NCBI GenBank assembly: GCA_902467875.1
Contig: CABQWP010000025.1
Span: 1 to 26,081 of the forward strand
Direction of reading: 5' to 3'
Source of the DNA: an uncultured Collinsella sp.
GTDB lineage: Bacteria > Actinomycetota > Coriobacteriia > Coriobacteriales > Coriobacteriaceae
Length of the DNA stretch: 26,081 nucleotides
The notes beneath the pieces were generated by a model. That model was not told the origin of the DNA and ran no database searches. It saw only the letters and a list, made by a program, of their open reading frames with translations. Below are positions 14,758 through 22,831 of the stretch, in pieces (position 1 is the stretch's first letter; each line of letters opens with the position of its first letter). A program made the translations under genes and the position numbers.

Positions 14758-14771
14758 GACGTTTGTCAGAT

Positions 14772-14812
14772 AAAACCTGCCAAAATAAACCTGTCCCTTT
14801 TTGGCAGGTTTT
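14772..14812. terminator. Second bidirectional terminator, 14-bp perfect stem
   Basis: AAAACCTGCCAAAA (14772-14785) pairs exactly with TTTTGGCAGGTTTT (14799-14812) around a 13-base loop. The right arm overlaps the stop codon of the minus-strand pseudouridine synthase gene, so on that strand it can act only if the stem forms at the very end of translation. Confidence 0.8.
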
Positions 14813-15470
14813 AGGGCTCCCAGGGGCAAGGGGCTTCGATGTGGATGTGCTCACCGGTTACGGGATGCGTAAAGGACACGCTGTGGGCATGGAGCATCAG
14901 GCCGCAGGGACGCGGCGTGCCGTACAGGCCGTCGCCAACCAGGGGATGACGCTCGCTCGCCAGATGCACACGGATTTGGTGCTTGCGGCCGGTGAGCAGT
15001 TCGACATCGATATACGAGCGCGTGGGCAGGCCACGACGGCTCTTAAGACGCTTGAGCACCTTCACGCGCGTCTGAGACGGCTTGCCGCTGGCGCCGACGC
15101 GCATCTTGCGGCTGTCGTGACGGTCGCGGGCGATGGGCTTGTCGATGAGCTTTTCGTTCCAGTCGATTTTGCCTTCGGCGAGCGCCAGATAGTGCTTTTC
15201 GAAAGCGTGGTCGATCACCATCTGGTCAAAGGCGGGCTGCGTCTGCTTGTCGAGCGAGAACAGCACCACGCCGGTGGTGTCGCGGTCCAGGCGGTTGAGC
15301 GGCTGCATGTCGGTCGCGGCAAAGCCGTCGCCCATCGCCAGCAGCAGGTCGCTGGCGTAGTCGGTGAGCGTGCGCTCGCCGGTGCCGTCGCCGTGGACGA
15401 TCATGCCGGCGGGCTTGTCGATGGCCATAAGCCAGGCGTCGCAGTAGAGGACTTGAGGTTCTTCGTTCAC
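14811..15470 (-). CDS. RluA-family pseudouridine synthase
   Basis: Converts uridine to pseudouridine in rRNA or tRNA. The 219-residue chain has the catalytic motif NRLDRDTTG with D62 as the nucleophile (the family has HRLDxxTSG, so His is replaced by Asn), an early AIDKPAGMIVHGDG segment, and the C-terminal GRKHQIRVHLASERHPLVGDGLYG. No N-terminal S4 domain, as in the short RluA/RluC-like members. The start is GTG with GAAAGG seven bases upstream, 15 nt after the U32 gene, so the two form one unit. The specific target base cannot be read from sequence. Confidence 0.93.
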   Translation of the reverse strand: MNEEPQVLYCDAWLMAIDKPAGMIVHGDGTGERTLTDYASDLLLAMGDGFAATDMQPLNRLDRDTTGVVLFSLDKQTQPAFDQMVIDHAFEKHYLALAEGKIDWNEKLIDKPIARDRHDSRKMRVGASGKPSQTRVKVLKRLKSRRGLPTRSYIDVELLTGRKHQIRVHLASERHPLVGDGLYGTPRPCGLMLHAHSVSFTHPVTGEHIHIEAPCPWEP

Positions 15471-15485
15471 GTGTAAGCCTTTCGG

Positions 15486-17981
15486 TTAGCTAATTCCCAC
15501 AAACATGCAGCCCGAAGTCGCCCCGCGCAGGCGGGCGGCGGGCTTGCGGCCGGCTTGAGCTGCCTCGACGGCGCGACGGACGCGAGCGACGGCACGGGCG
15601 ATCTCATCCGTCTCGAGTAGCGTTCCGTCCACCATGAGACGACGCACGCCGGCATCGAGCAGCTGAGGAACCTGAGGCGTGAGGTCGATGGGGTAGGCGT
15701 CGTACAGGCGTGAGCGGCCGTGGATGTCGGTACGCACCGGCATGACCTTTCCGTCGATATTCTTGAGCGAGAGCTTGCGGGCACGCAGGCGGCAGTTGGC
15801 GCAATCGTGGATGCAGCCGTTGGCAACCTGCAGAATGCAATGCTCGCTTGTCATGACGCGCGGGCGGCCAAAGACGGTGATGCCCAGAGCCGCGGGCGCG
15901 GCGGCGCCGAGCGAGACAATCTCGTCGAGCGTGATCTCGGGCGAGAGCCAAAACGCACCGGCTCCGCGCCCGGCAAGCGCCTCCATGCAGGGCGTGTTGT
16001 GCACCGGCAGGCAAGAGCGAATCTCGGCCGTGGCGCCAACCTGGGCGGCCAGGGCAAGCTCAGAGATGTTGCCAATAGCGACCGTGGCGCCGGCAACAAC
16101 CCACGGGTCGACGCGTACGTGGTCAACGGCGCAGCAGACCTCGTCGAGCACGGGTACGATGCCCTGCTCAAATGCATCGGCGGGGGAGAGCTCGGCCGCA
16201 TCGAGCGCGTCGGTGGTCATGTAGATGCGCGTTACACCCTCGGCACGAGCGGCCTCGGCGGCCTCGAGCGAGGTGACGGTGGCGCAGATCTGCGGCTCAT
16301 CGCGGTAGTGCTCGGGCGCGGGGCGGGAATCACTGGTTACAATCGCCGGCAGCTCGAGCGTTTTCGCGCGCTCCTCGTACGGTGCCAGAATGGCCTCTTC
16401 CAGCGCCTTACAAGCGGCGGCGCGCACCTTGTGCACGGCGGAAAAGCCCATACCGCAGCCGGCGTCGAGCGAAACGTCAAAGCTTGCGGCCTCAAAGGGA
16501 GAGGAGCCCATGCGCCCGACGTGCTCAACCAGATCGGATGCCTCGACGGCGCGGGTCTTGGCAGCCTCGACGGTAAAGCCCGTGGCCGTGGCCGTAAGCG
16601 AAGGGTCGTCGCAGCAGGTGAGCGTAACGGTAAACGGCTCGCCCAGGCGCGCCACGACGGACACGTCAACAGCTCGGCGGCGCAGCACATCGCGCTTGAG
16701 CGCGGCGCCGGCGGCGTCGATGGCGCGCTGACTGCGAATCACGCGGACGCGGCAGCCCTCGGGCATGCTGCGGGGCACGCGGCACTCGATGATGTCGCCG
16801 GCAGCGGCATCCTCGGCAGCGATGGTGGTCAGGAACTGGTCAAACTCATTGTCGTGACGAAGCTCCAGCAGGTCGCCCTTGCCCACGGGCTCAAACAACT
16901 CAATGCGGGCGATGGCGGCGCGGCGACGACGGTCGTCGGGTTTGAGCCCGCGCACGTCGCGGTTGGCCAGACGGTTGCCCAGCACCGTGCCCACAATCTG
17001 GCCGCGGTTGTTGGAGCGCTCATAGCTCATCATCTCGTCGCCCGAGGTGCCGTCCTGATAGGCGTGCGTAAAGTCGCGGTTGAAGCAGCGCTTGAGCTGG
17101 CGCTGGCGGGCAGCTTCCTCGTCCTTGGCAACGGTGGCTCCGGATAGCATGTCGTCAATTTCGTGACGATACACATCAACGATGGAGTACACGTAATCGG
17201 GCGCCTTCATGCGACCCTCGAGCTTGAGCGATGCGGCGCCGGCGTCATACAGACGGCGAACAAGCTGTGAGGTGTTGGTGTCACGCGGGCATAGCGCACG
17301 CTCGCGACCGGCAGGGGAGAGCGCGCGACCGTTCTCGTCGATCAGCTCGTAAGGCAGGCGACAGGGCTGGGCGCACATGCCACGGTTGGCCGATCGTCCC
17401 GCCATGGCAAAGCTCGAAAGCAGGCACAGGCCCGAGTAACAAAAGCAGATGGCGCCATGGCTAAAGACCTCAAGGTCCACATCGGGCGCGGCATCGTGAA
17501 TGGCGGCAATCTCGTCGATGGAAAGCTCGCGCGAGAGGGTCACGCGGTCGGCGCCCTGCTCGCGGCACCAAAGGGTTCCACGGTCGTCGTGGATGTTCGC
17601 CTGGGTTGAGATGTGCGTCTCGATGCCGGGCATCGTGCGCTTGACCTCAAAGAACAGGCCCCAGTCCTGGATGATAAAGGCGTCGGCGCCCAGCGTGGAG
17701 CAGCGATGGATGAGTTGCAGCGCATCGCTCATCTCGGACTGCTTGATGACGATGTTGACCGTGACGTAGACGCGCGACCCGGCTAGATGTGCGGCTCGGC
17801 AGGCTTGCTCAAAGGCCTCGTCGGTAAAGTTGGTGGCCTTGCGACGAGCGTTGAAGCTGCCCATGCCGCAGTAGATGGCGTCTGCCCCGGCAGCAAGCGC
17901 GGCGGCAAAGGGCTCCGGGCCTCCGGCGGGTGCCAAGAGCTCGGGTCTGCGGTTGGTGGTTCTACTGGCGGTTGCGGTCAT
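15486..17981 (-). CDS. U32 family protein, probable RlhA-like rRNA hydroxylation enzyme
   Basis: Members of this family (old name peptidase U32) include RlhA, which makes 5-hydroxycytidine in 23S rRNA, and TrhP for tRNA hydroxyuridine. The 831-residue chain starts ELLAPAGGPEPFAAALAAGADAIYCG and carries the U32 signature EVFSHGAICFCYSGLCLLSS ... GMCAQPCRLPYEL (about 170-213) with clustered cysteines expected to hold an iron-sulfur cluster. RDTNTSQLVRRLYDAGAASLKLEGRMK follows, then a beta-rich middle domain. The C-terminal third is an additional U32-like barrel with its own cysteines (EHCILQVANGCIHDCANCRLR, about 709-732). E. coli RlhA is about 650 residues, so this is a long form. Coupled downstream to a pseudouridine synthase, which supports an RNA-modification role. 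The start ATG has GGCAGGA close upstream. Confidence 0.9.
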   Translation of the reverse strand: MTATASRTTNRRPELLAPAGGPEPFAAALAAGADAIYCGMGSFNARRKATNFTDEAFEQACRAAHLAGSRVYVTVNIVIKQSEMSDALQLIHRCSTLGADAFIIQDWGLFFEVKRTMPGIETHISTQANIHDDRGTLWCREQGADRVTLSRELSIDEIAAIHDAAPDVDLEVFSHGAICFCYSGLCLLSSFAMAGRSANRGMCAQPCRLPYELIDENGRALSPAGRERALCPRDTNTSQLVRRLYDAGAASLKLEGRMKAPDYVYSIVDVYRHEIDDMLSGATVAKDEEAARQRQLKRCFNRDFTHAYQDGTSGDEMMSYERSNNRGQIVGTVLGNRLANRDVRGLKPDDRRRRAAIARIELFEPVGKGDLLELRHDNEFDQFLTTIAAEDAAAGDIIECRVPRSMPEGCRVRVIRSQRAIDAAGAALKRDVLRRRAVDVSVVARLGEPFTVTLTCCDDPSLTATATGFTVEAAKTRAVEASDLVEHVGRMGSSPFEAASFDVSLDAGCGMGFSAVHKVRAAACKALEEAILAPYEERAKTLELPAIVTSDSRPAPEHYRDEPQICATVTSLEAAEAARAEGVTRIYMTTDALDAAELSPADAFEQGIVPVLDEVCCAVDHVRVDPWVVAGATVAIGNISELALAAQVGATAEIRSCLPVHNTPCMEALAGRGAGAFWLSPEITLDEIVSLGAAAPAALGITVFGRPRVMTSEHCILQVANGCIHDCANCRLRARKLSLKNIDGKVMPVRTDIHGRSRLYDAYPIDLTPQVPQLLDAGVRRLMVDGTLLETDEIARAVARVRRAVEAAQAGRKPAARLRGATSGCMFVGIS

Positions 17982-18086
17982 ATCCTGCCTTTCAAAATGC
18001 TCAGATATTCAAAAGTATAGTGGTGCTGTTGCGGCGGACGAGCCCTGTGGCCCAAGCAGGACAAAGTCTTCAGCAGCCCTTGCAGC

Positions 18087-18159
18087 AAAAATGATCCGTT
18101 TCCCTCCGTCCCCAGCGGATCAGGTGATCCATAGGTGGCGGAGGAAAACGGATCATTTT
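18087..18159. repeat. Inverted repeat, 21-bp arms, part of a dispersed repeat
   Basis: Bases 18088-18108 and 18139-18159 are reverse complements with one mismatch (core AATGATCCGTTT-Y-CCTCCG). The left arm plus GTCCCC recurs at 18821-18847 with a single difference. The repeat lies between the divergent U32 and ridA genes. No coding potential. Confidence 0.8.
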
Positions 18160-18241
18160 GAGCTTCACTGTCCGGTCGTGCCGTTCAGCGGCCGACAGGC
18201 ACCGTTGGGCGATAAAATATTCTCGCAACGTGATAATAATC

Positions 18242-18270
18242 TTGCATTGCGCGGAAACCTTGAGTACTAT
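18242..18270 (+). promoter_or_regulatory. Promoter of ridA
   Basis: TTGCAT (18242-18247) and TACTAT (18265-18270) are separated by 17 nt. A start near 18277 would place the leader hairpin at the very 5' end of the message, about 83 nt before the ridA ATG. Confidence 0.6.
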
Positions 18271-18279
18271 CCCAAATCA

Positions 18280-18327
18280 AGCGCGGTGTTCAGACCGAAT
18301 TGTGCCTCCCGGTGTGAACGCCGCGCT
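18280..18327 (+). promoter_or_regulatory. Leader hairpin of ridA
   Basis: AGCGCGGTGTTCA (18280-18292) pairs with TGAACGCCGCGCT (18315-18327), 13 bp with one G-U pair and a 22-nt loop. It could be a message-stabilising 5' stem or an operator dyad. No T run follows. Confidence 0.55.
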
Positions 18328-18359
18328 CACGCTCTCTATCTGATCGTAAGGAGAAAAAC

Positions 18360-18737
18360 ATGAGCAAGACCGTCGTGTCTTCCGATAACGCACCTGCAGC
18401 CATCGGCCCGTATTCCCCCGGCATCCAGACCGGCAACATGGTGTTCCTGTCCGGCCAGCTGGGCATCGACCCCGCAACCGGCAAGATGCCCGAGGGCGTC
18501 GAGGCCCAGGCTAAGCAGTCCCTTGCTAACGTCGAGGCCCTGCTGACCGCTGCCGGCGCCACCTTTGCCGATGTCGTTAAGACCACGGTCTATCTGGCCG
18601 ACATTGCCGACTTCGCTGCCGTGAACGAGATCTACGCCTCCAAGTTCGAGGCTCCGTTCCCCGCGCGCAGCGCTTTCCAGGTTGCCGCCCTTCCGGCCGG
18701 CGGTCTGGTCGAGATTGAGGTCGTCGCCGCTCTCTAA
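18360..18737 (+). CDS. ridA: RidA family enamine/imine deaminase
   Basis: Hydrolyses reactive enamine/imine intermediates such as 2-aminoacrylate formed by PLP-dependent lyases, protecting other PLP enzymes; cytosolic trimer. The 125-residue chain covers the whole family: SSDNAPAAIGPYSPGIQTGNMVFLSGQLGIDP, VVKTTVYLADIADFAAVNEIY, and PARSAFQVAALPAGGLVEIEVVA, which includes the conserved Arg that binds the substrate carboxylate (in PARSA) and the Glu of the EIE segment. AAGGAGAA lies six bases before the ATG. Own promoter and terminator, so a single-gene unit, facing the YheO-like regulator. Confidence 0.96.
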   Translation: MSKTVVSSDNAPAAIGPYSPGIQTGNMVFLSGQLGIDPATGKMPEGVEAQAKQSLANVEALLTAAGATFADVVKTTVYLADIADFAAVNEIYASKFEAPFPARSAFQVAALPAGGLVEIEVVAAL

Positions 18738-18767
18738 GGGGTTGGCAACAACTAAACATGACATGCA

Positions 18768-18805
18768 AAAAGACCCTGCAGTGCGTGTGAACTGCAGGGT
18801 CTTTT
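18768..18805. terminator. Bidirectional terminator between ridA and the YheO-like gene
   Basis: AAAAGACCCTGCAGT (18768-18782) pairs exactly with ACTGCAGGGTCTTTT (18791-18805), 15 bp with an eight-base loop; A tract and T tract on the two sides serve both convergent genes. Confidence 0.9.
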
Positions 18806-18820
18806 GTCAAGCGATGCGAC

Positions 18821-18847
18821 AAAAATGATCCGTTTTCCTCCGTCCCC
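18821..18847. repeat. Second copy of the dispersed AATGATCCG-type repeat
   Basis: 27 nt identical at 26 positions to 18087-18113. It lies between the terminator and the stop codon of the YheO-like gene. Confidence 0.8.
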
Positions 18848-18861
18848 AAGGAGTCAGCGGG

Positions 18862-19518
18862 TTAGCCTTCCTTGCGGACTTTTTGCAGGTAGCGGTAGAC
18901 GCTGGGCTCCGAGATGCCCAGCGCGGTGGCGGCGCAGGCTACGGCGCCCTTGAGCATGAACACTCCGTTGCCGTTGAGGTGGCGAATGACTTCCACGCGG
19001 TCGCTTTGACCAAGCGACGTCACATCCAGCCCGCGAGCGCTCAGCAGCTCGGAAATACTGCGGTCGATGAGCTCCTGCGTGGACTCCGAAAGGCTTTCGA
19101 CCTCGATGGGGGAGGGCTCGGTGCGTGCGGGAGCGGCGTCAAAGCAGGCCATAAGCTGCTGGGCCATGGCACTGATGTTGCGCACGGCCGAAAGATCGGT
19201 GTTGACGCAGAGCATGCCGACGATCTCGCCGTCCTCGCGAATGAAGTACGTCGCCGACTCCAGCGTCTTGCCACCGGCACCGCGGCCTTCGTAGCCCGTA
19301 ATGAACGGCAGATCGCGATATTTACCATCGTGCATGATCTTGAGTGCCAGATCGGTGGCGGGACCGCCGACCTTACGGCCGCTCACGATGCCGTTGCGAA
19401 TATCGACGATGGCGTGGTCGGGATCCGAGAAATCGTGCAGCACGATTTCGCTGTTCTTACCGAGTACCTGCTCCAGGAAATCGACCATCGGCAAAAAGCG
19501 GCGTACGGTCTCGTTCAC
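18862..19518 (-). CDS. YheO/DauR-like PAS-domain transcriptional regulator
   Basis: DNA-binding regulator; known members include DauR, repressor of D-arginine catabolism. The 218-residue chain has an N-terminal PAS-like YheO domain (FLPMVDFLEQVLGKNSEIVLHD, KIMHDGKYRDLPFITGYEGR, SATYFIREDGEIVGMLCVNTD, to about 115) and a C-terminal helix-turn-helix (VIRHLNGNGVFMLKGAVACA then LGISEPSVYRYLQKVRK). Start: AAAGGAG directly abuts the TTG at 19522-19524, so the GTG at 19516-19518, six bases after the site, is the better start. The gene is divergent from the purine permease operon, which suggests it controls that operon with a purine or a breakdown product as ligand; this is inference. Confidence 0.9.
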   Translation of the reverse strand: MNETVRRFLPMVDFLEQVLGKNSEIVLHDFSDPDHAIVDIRNGIVSGRKVGGPATDLALKIMHDGKYRDLPFITGYEGRGAGGKTLESATYFIREDGEIVGMLCVNTDLSAVRNISAMAQQLMACFDAAPARTEPSPIEVESLSESTQELIDRSISELLSARGLDVTSLGQSDRVEVIRHLNGNGVFMLKGAVACAATALGISEPSVYRYLQKVRKEG

Positions 19519-19869
19519 GGGCAACTCCTTTGGGTTCTATCGAAGTGTTCATAACAATTTTTTATCATGGTAACACGGTGTCTATTGACTCGTATATCCG
19601 CAGGTACATTGCGTAATACAGACGAACGGTAGGAATTTAGCGGTAAACGGTTGACCAAAAGAAAAGTAAGATGTCATTTTGACCAGACACTTTCCTGACC
19701 TGCGGAAATGCATTATCTCAGCTGAAGAATAGTCTGATAACAAAAAATTATTATTGAGAATGAGAATCATCTTTAATACGATATGCAACGAAGGCACAAC
19801 CTCAACCTCGCACTGCGTCACAATAGAGCGTTAGATGCGAAAACAACTATTTCGAGGATTGGTGGTCAA
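19519..19869. other. Divergent control region between the YheO-like regulator and the permease
   Basis: 351 AT-rich nt without a gene. TTGACCA occurs twice, at 19651-19657 and 19679-19685, 28 nt apart, and a further TGACC at about 19700. The plus-strand promoter is at 19754-19782. No purine-riboswitch pattern was recognised in the roughly 80-nt permease leader. Confidence 0.6.
19754..19782 (+). promoter_or_regulatory. Promoter of the permease/purine operon
   Basis: TTGAGA (19754-19759) and TACGAT (19777-19782) are 17 nt apart. The -35 and spacer contain GAGAATGAGAATCAT, which resembles a Fur-type hexamer array (GATAAT repeats) at most positions, but symmetry is poor. Confidence 0.6.
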
Positions 19870-21264
19870 ATGACCCAGGAGACGGTTACGAACGGCACTG
19901 AAGCCCTGTTCACTCGCGAAGGCATGCCGCCCGTTAAGGAAATGATCCCGTGTGCCCTTCAGCATGTACTGGCATCGTTTGCCGGCATCATTACCCCGGC
20001 GGTCATCATGGCCGGCGTCTACGGCTTTAATAGCCAGCAGAGCACCGACATCATTCAGGTTGCACTCATTCTTTCGGCGATCGACACGGCCCTTCAGGCC
20101 TTCGCTCCCTTCCGTCGCATTGGCGGCGGCCTGCCCATCGTCATGGGCGTTTCGTTCGCGTTCCTGCCGGCCCTTCAGGCCATGGGCGCCTCGGGCTTTA
20201 GTTTTGGCGCGCTGCTGGGCGGCGAGATCGTTGGCGGTGCCGTCGCGGTCCTCTTTGGTCTGGCCTACAGCAAGATTAAGTGGCTGTTCCCGCCCGTCGT
20301 GACCGGCACGGTCATCTTCTCCATTGGCGTCTCTCTCTATCCCACGGCCGTCAAATACATGGCCGGTGGCATGGGCACGCCGTTGTGGGGCACCCCGCAG
20401 GCATGGTGCGTCGCTCTTATCACCTTCGCCGTCGTCTTCGCGCTCGCCAACTTTGGAAAGGGCACGCTCAAGCTGGGATCCGTGTTCTTTGGCATGATCG
20501 TTGGCATGATCGTTTCGATCCCCTTTGGCATGATCGACTTCTCCAGCGTCGCCACCGCTCAGGTCTTCGCTCTTCCCAAGCTCATGCCCTACGCGCTCGA
20601 GTTTGATCCCGAGGTCTGCATTACCCTCGCCGTCGTGTTCCCCATGGTTGCCATCCAGGTTATCGGTGACGTCTCCGCCGCCTGCCTGGGCTCCATCGAC
20701 CGTATGCCCACCGAGCGCGAGCTCTCTGGCGCTATCGTGTCCCAGGGCCTCACTTCTATGGTCGGCGGCCTGCTGGGCGGTCTTCCCACCAGCGCCCTTG
20801 GCCAGAACGTGGGCATCATCTGCTCCAACAAGGTCGTCAACAAGTGGGTCTTTGTGATCATCGCGGCCGTCTTTGCCATCGCCGGTCTGTTCCCGCAGCT
20901 CTCTGCCGTGCTCTCCGCCATCCCGCAGCCTGTTATCGGCGGCGCGACCGTCGGCGTCTTTGGCACCATCACCATGAACGGTGTGCGCATGTTCACCCGC
21001 GAGGGCCTCACGCAGCGCACCACCACCATCGTCGGCACCTCCGTTGTCTTTGGCTTGGGTATCTGGATGGCCAGCGGTTGCCTTGCCGGCGAGGGCATGC
21101 CCACCTGGGTGTCCACCGTCATCGGCTCCAACGCCGTAACCCCCACCGCCATCATGGCCATCGTGCTCAACCTGATCCTTCCGCAGACGCCGGTCGTGGC
21201 TCAGCACATCGATGCCGCCAAGGATGCCGCTGTGAATCTGGTCCTGCCCGAGAGCAAGAAGTAA
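19870..21264 (+). CDS. NCS2-family purine (xanthine/urate/uracil type) permease
   Basis: Proton- or sodium-coupled uptake of a nucleobase across the membrane. From ATG 19870 the chain is 464 residues with about 12-14 hydrophobic segments. NCS2 hallmarks: LQHVLASFAGIITPAVI (family QHxLAMFAG, His in helix 1), a central conserved block CITLAVVFPMVAIQVIGDVSA, and GLLGGLPTSALGQNVGII, the NCS2 signature with the N-V-G-x-I segment. The open frame extends to 19783, but that part lies in the leader and has no family similarity; GAGGATTGGTGG precedes the chosen ATG. As first gene of a block with SsnA and YgfK, the likely substrate is xanthine or urate, not uracil; context-based. Confidence 0.92.
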   Translation: MTQETVTNGTEALFTREGMPPVKEMIPCALQHVLASFAGIITPAVIMAGVYGFNSQQSTDIIQVALILSAIDTALQAFAPFRRIGGGLPIVMGVSFAFLPALQAMGASGFSFGALLGGEIVGGAVAVLFGLAYSKIKWLFPPVVTGTVIFSIGVSLYPTAVKYMAGGMGTPLWGTPQAWCVALITFAVVFALANFGKGTLKLGSVFFGMIVGMIVSIPFGMIDFSSVATAQVFALPKLMPYALEFDPEVCITLAVVFPMVAIQVIGDVSAACLGSIDRMPTERELSGAIVSQGLTSMVGGLLGGLPTSALGQNVGIICSNKVVNKWVFVIIAAVFAIAGLFPQLSAVLSAIPQPVIGGATVGVFGTITMNGVRMFTREGLTQRTTTIVGTSVVFGLGIWMASGCLAGEGMPTWVSTVIGSNAVTPTAIMAIVLNLILPQTPVVAQHIDAAKDAAVNLVLPESKK

Positions 21265-21280
21265 CCAATTCGGTGCTATT

Positions 21281-21360
21281 CGCCGGCGGACGCATCGCCT
21301 CGTCCGCCGGCGCCATGCGGCGCCAAGCCGCACTTCAAAGGGCTCGTCCCTTTGGTGAAG
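21281..21360 (+). promoter_or_regulatory. Intercistronic hairpin cluster between permease and SsnA genes
   Basis: Three dyads: CGCCGGCGGACG/CGTCCGCCGGCG (21281-21292, 21301-21312), GGCGCC/GGCGCC (21309-21314, 21319-21324), and CTTCAAAGGG with CCCTTT..GAAG (21333-21342, 21348-21360). The first two overlap by four bases, so they exclude each other. There is no T run, so processing, message stability or partial read-through are more likely than plain termination. Confidence 0.6.
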
Positions 21361-21460
21361 CGTTGACGGGAGAGGGCCCGTTTCCGGTGTAGGCCGGCGC
21401 TTCGCACTTCCGCCATGTCAGAGGTGTCAAACCCCGCCCCTGATGTTGAAGGGAGCATTT

Positions 21461-22816
21461 ATGCTTCTGGTCGCTAACGGTTCCGTCTTTACCCGCAACG
21501 CTCAGACTCCGTTCATTCCCAACGGTGCGGTCGCCATTGACGGAGATACGATCGTCGAAGTGGGCCCCGAGCGCGAGCTCAAGGCCAAGTACCCGGATGC
21601 CGAGTACGTCGACGCCCAGGGCAACCTCATCATGCCCGGACTTATCAACTGCCACACCCACATCTACTCGGGTCTGGCCCGCGGCCTTGCCATTAAGGGC
21701 TGCAACCCCACCAACTTCCTGGAGAATCTTGAGCAGCAGTGGTGGAAGATCGACGACAACCTGACGCTCGACGGCACCAAGGCCAGCGCCTATGCCACGA
21801 TTCTGGATTCCATCCGCGACGGCGTCACCACGATCTTCGATCACCATGCGAGCTTTTGCGAGATTCCGGGCAGCCTCTTTACCATTAAGGACGCCGCTCA
21901 GGAGCTGGGCATGCGTTCGTGCCTGTGCTACGAGGTCTCCGACCGCCGCGGTCAGGAAAAATGCGACCAGGCCATTGCCGAGAACGCCGAGTTTGCCCAG
22001 TGGGCCGCCAAGGAGCGTCGCGATAACGACAACCACATGATCGCCGCCATGTTTGGCGGTCACGCCACCTTTACGCTTTCGGACGAGACCATGGACAAGA
22101 TGGCCGAGGCCAACAACGGCCTGACCGGTTTCCACATCCATGTGTGCGAGGGCATGAATGACGTGTGGGACTCCCGCCTCAACCGCGGCGGCATCAGCCC
22201 CGTCGAGCGCCTGCTGCAGCACAACCTGCTCGGTCCCGACACCATGCTCGGCCACTGCATCCACGTGACACCTGCCGAGATGGACATCGTCAAGGAGTCC
22301 GGCACCTGGCTCGTCAACAACCCCGAATCCAATATGGGCAACGCCGTGGGCTGTGCCCCCGTGCTCGAGTTCTTCCGCCGCGGCATTCCCGTGTGCATGG
22401 GCACCGACGCCTACACTCACGATATGCTCGAGAGCCTCAAGGTCTTCCTGATCATTCAGCGTCACAACGCCGCTATGCCCAACGTGGGCTGGTGCGAGGC
22501 CATGACCATGCTGTTCGAGAACAATGCCAAGATGGCGAGCAAGTACTTCGATCGCAAGCTTGGTGTGCTCGAGGCCGGCGCTGCCGCCGACGTCATCGTT
22601 ATGGACTACAAGCCTTTTACGCCGTTGAGCGAGGAGAACATCGACGGCCACATGCTCTTTGGCATGATGGGCAAAAACTGCCGCACCACCATCATCAACG
22701 GCCGCGTCCTGTACAAGGATCGCGAGTTCGTTGGCATTGATGAGGACAAGATCAACGCGTGGACCATGGCCGAGTCCAAGAAGCTCTGGAGCACGCTCAA
22801 CGATCGCGCCTACTAA
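21461..22816 (+). CDS. ssnA: SsnA-like amidohydrolase (putative purine/guanine aminohydrolase)
   Basis: Metal-dependent amidohydrolase, related to guanine deaminase and chlorohydrolases; SsnA is found with YgfK and molybdenum hydroxylases in purine-degrading anaerobes. The 451-residue chain has an N-terminal beta sandwich (MLLVANGSVFTRN, GAVAIDGDTIVEVG), the metal motif CHTHIYSG (H-x-H), then FHIHVCEG, MLGHCIHV and GTDAYTHD carrying the other metal ligands, and a closing LGVLEAGAAADVIVMDY. A GAAGGGAG site seven bases before ATG 21461 decides the start against the upstream ATG 21443, which would contain that site in its own codons. Placed between the permease and YgfK, it fits purine salvage or breakdown; the exact substrate is unknown. 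Confidence 0.9.
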   Translation: MLLVANGSVFTRNAQTPFIPNGAVAIDGDTIVEVGPERELKAKYPDAEYVDAQGNLIMPGLINCHTHIYSGLARGLAIKGCNPTNFLENLEQQWWKIDDNLTLDGTKASAYATILDSIRDGVTTIFDHHASFCEIPGSLFTIKDAAQELGMRSCLCYEVSDRRGQEKCDQAIAENAEFAQWAAKERRDNDNHMIAAMFGGHATFTLSDETMDKMAEANNGLTGFHIHVCEGMNDVWDSRLNRGGISPVERLLQHNLLGPDTMLGHCIHVTPAEMDIVKESGTWLVNNPESNMGNAVGCAPVLEFFRRGIPVCMGTDAYTHDMLESLKVFLIIQRHNAAMPNVGWCEAMTMLFENNAKMASKYFDRKLGVLEAGAAADVIVMDYKPFTPLSEENIDGHMLFGMMGKNCRTTIINGRVLYKDREFVGIDEDKINAWTMAESKKLWSTLNDRAY

Positions 22817-22831
22817 TTACAAGTAGATTCG

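Noticed and set aside
19783..19869. N-terminal extension of the permease
   Set aside because: Lies downstream of the promoter in the leader, is polar and unlike NCS2 proteins; ATG 19870 fits the family start.
19783..19869. Purine riboswitch in the permease leader
   Set aside because: The characteristic conserved loops and P1 stem sequences are not visible.
19831..21333. 500-residue minus-strand open frame opposite the permease
   Set aside because: Highly charged His/Asp/Gly/Arg composition typical of antisense to a membrane protein gene.
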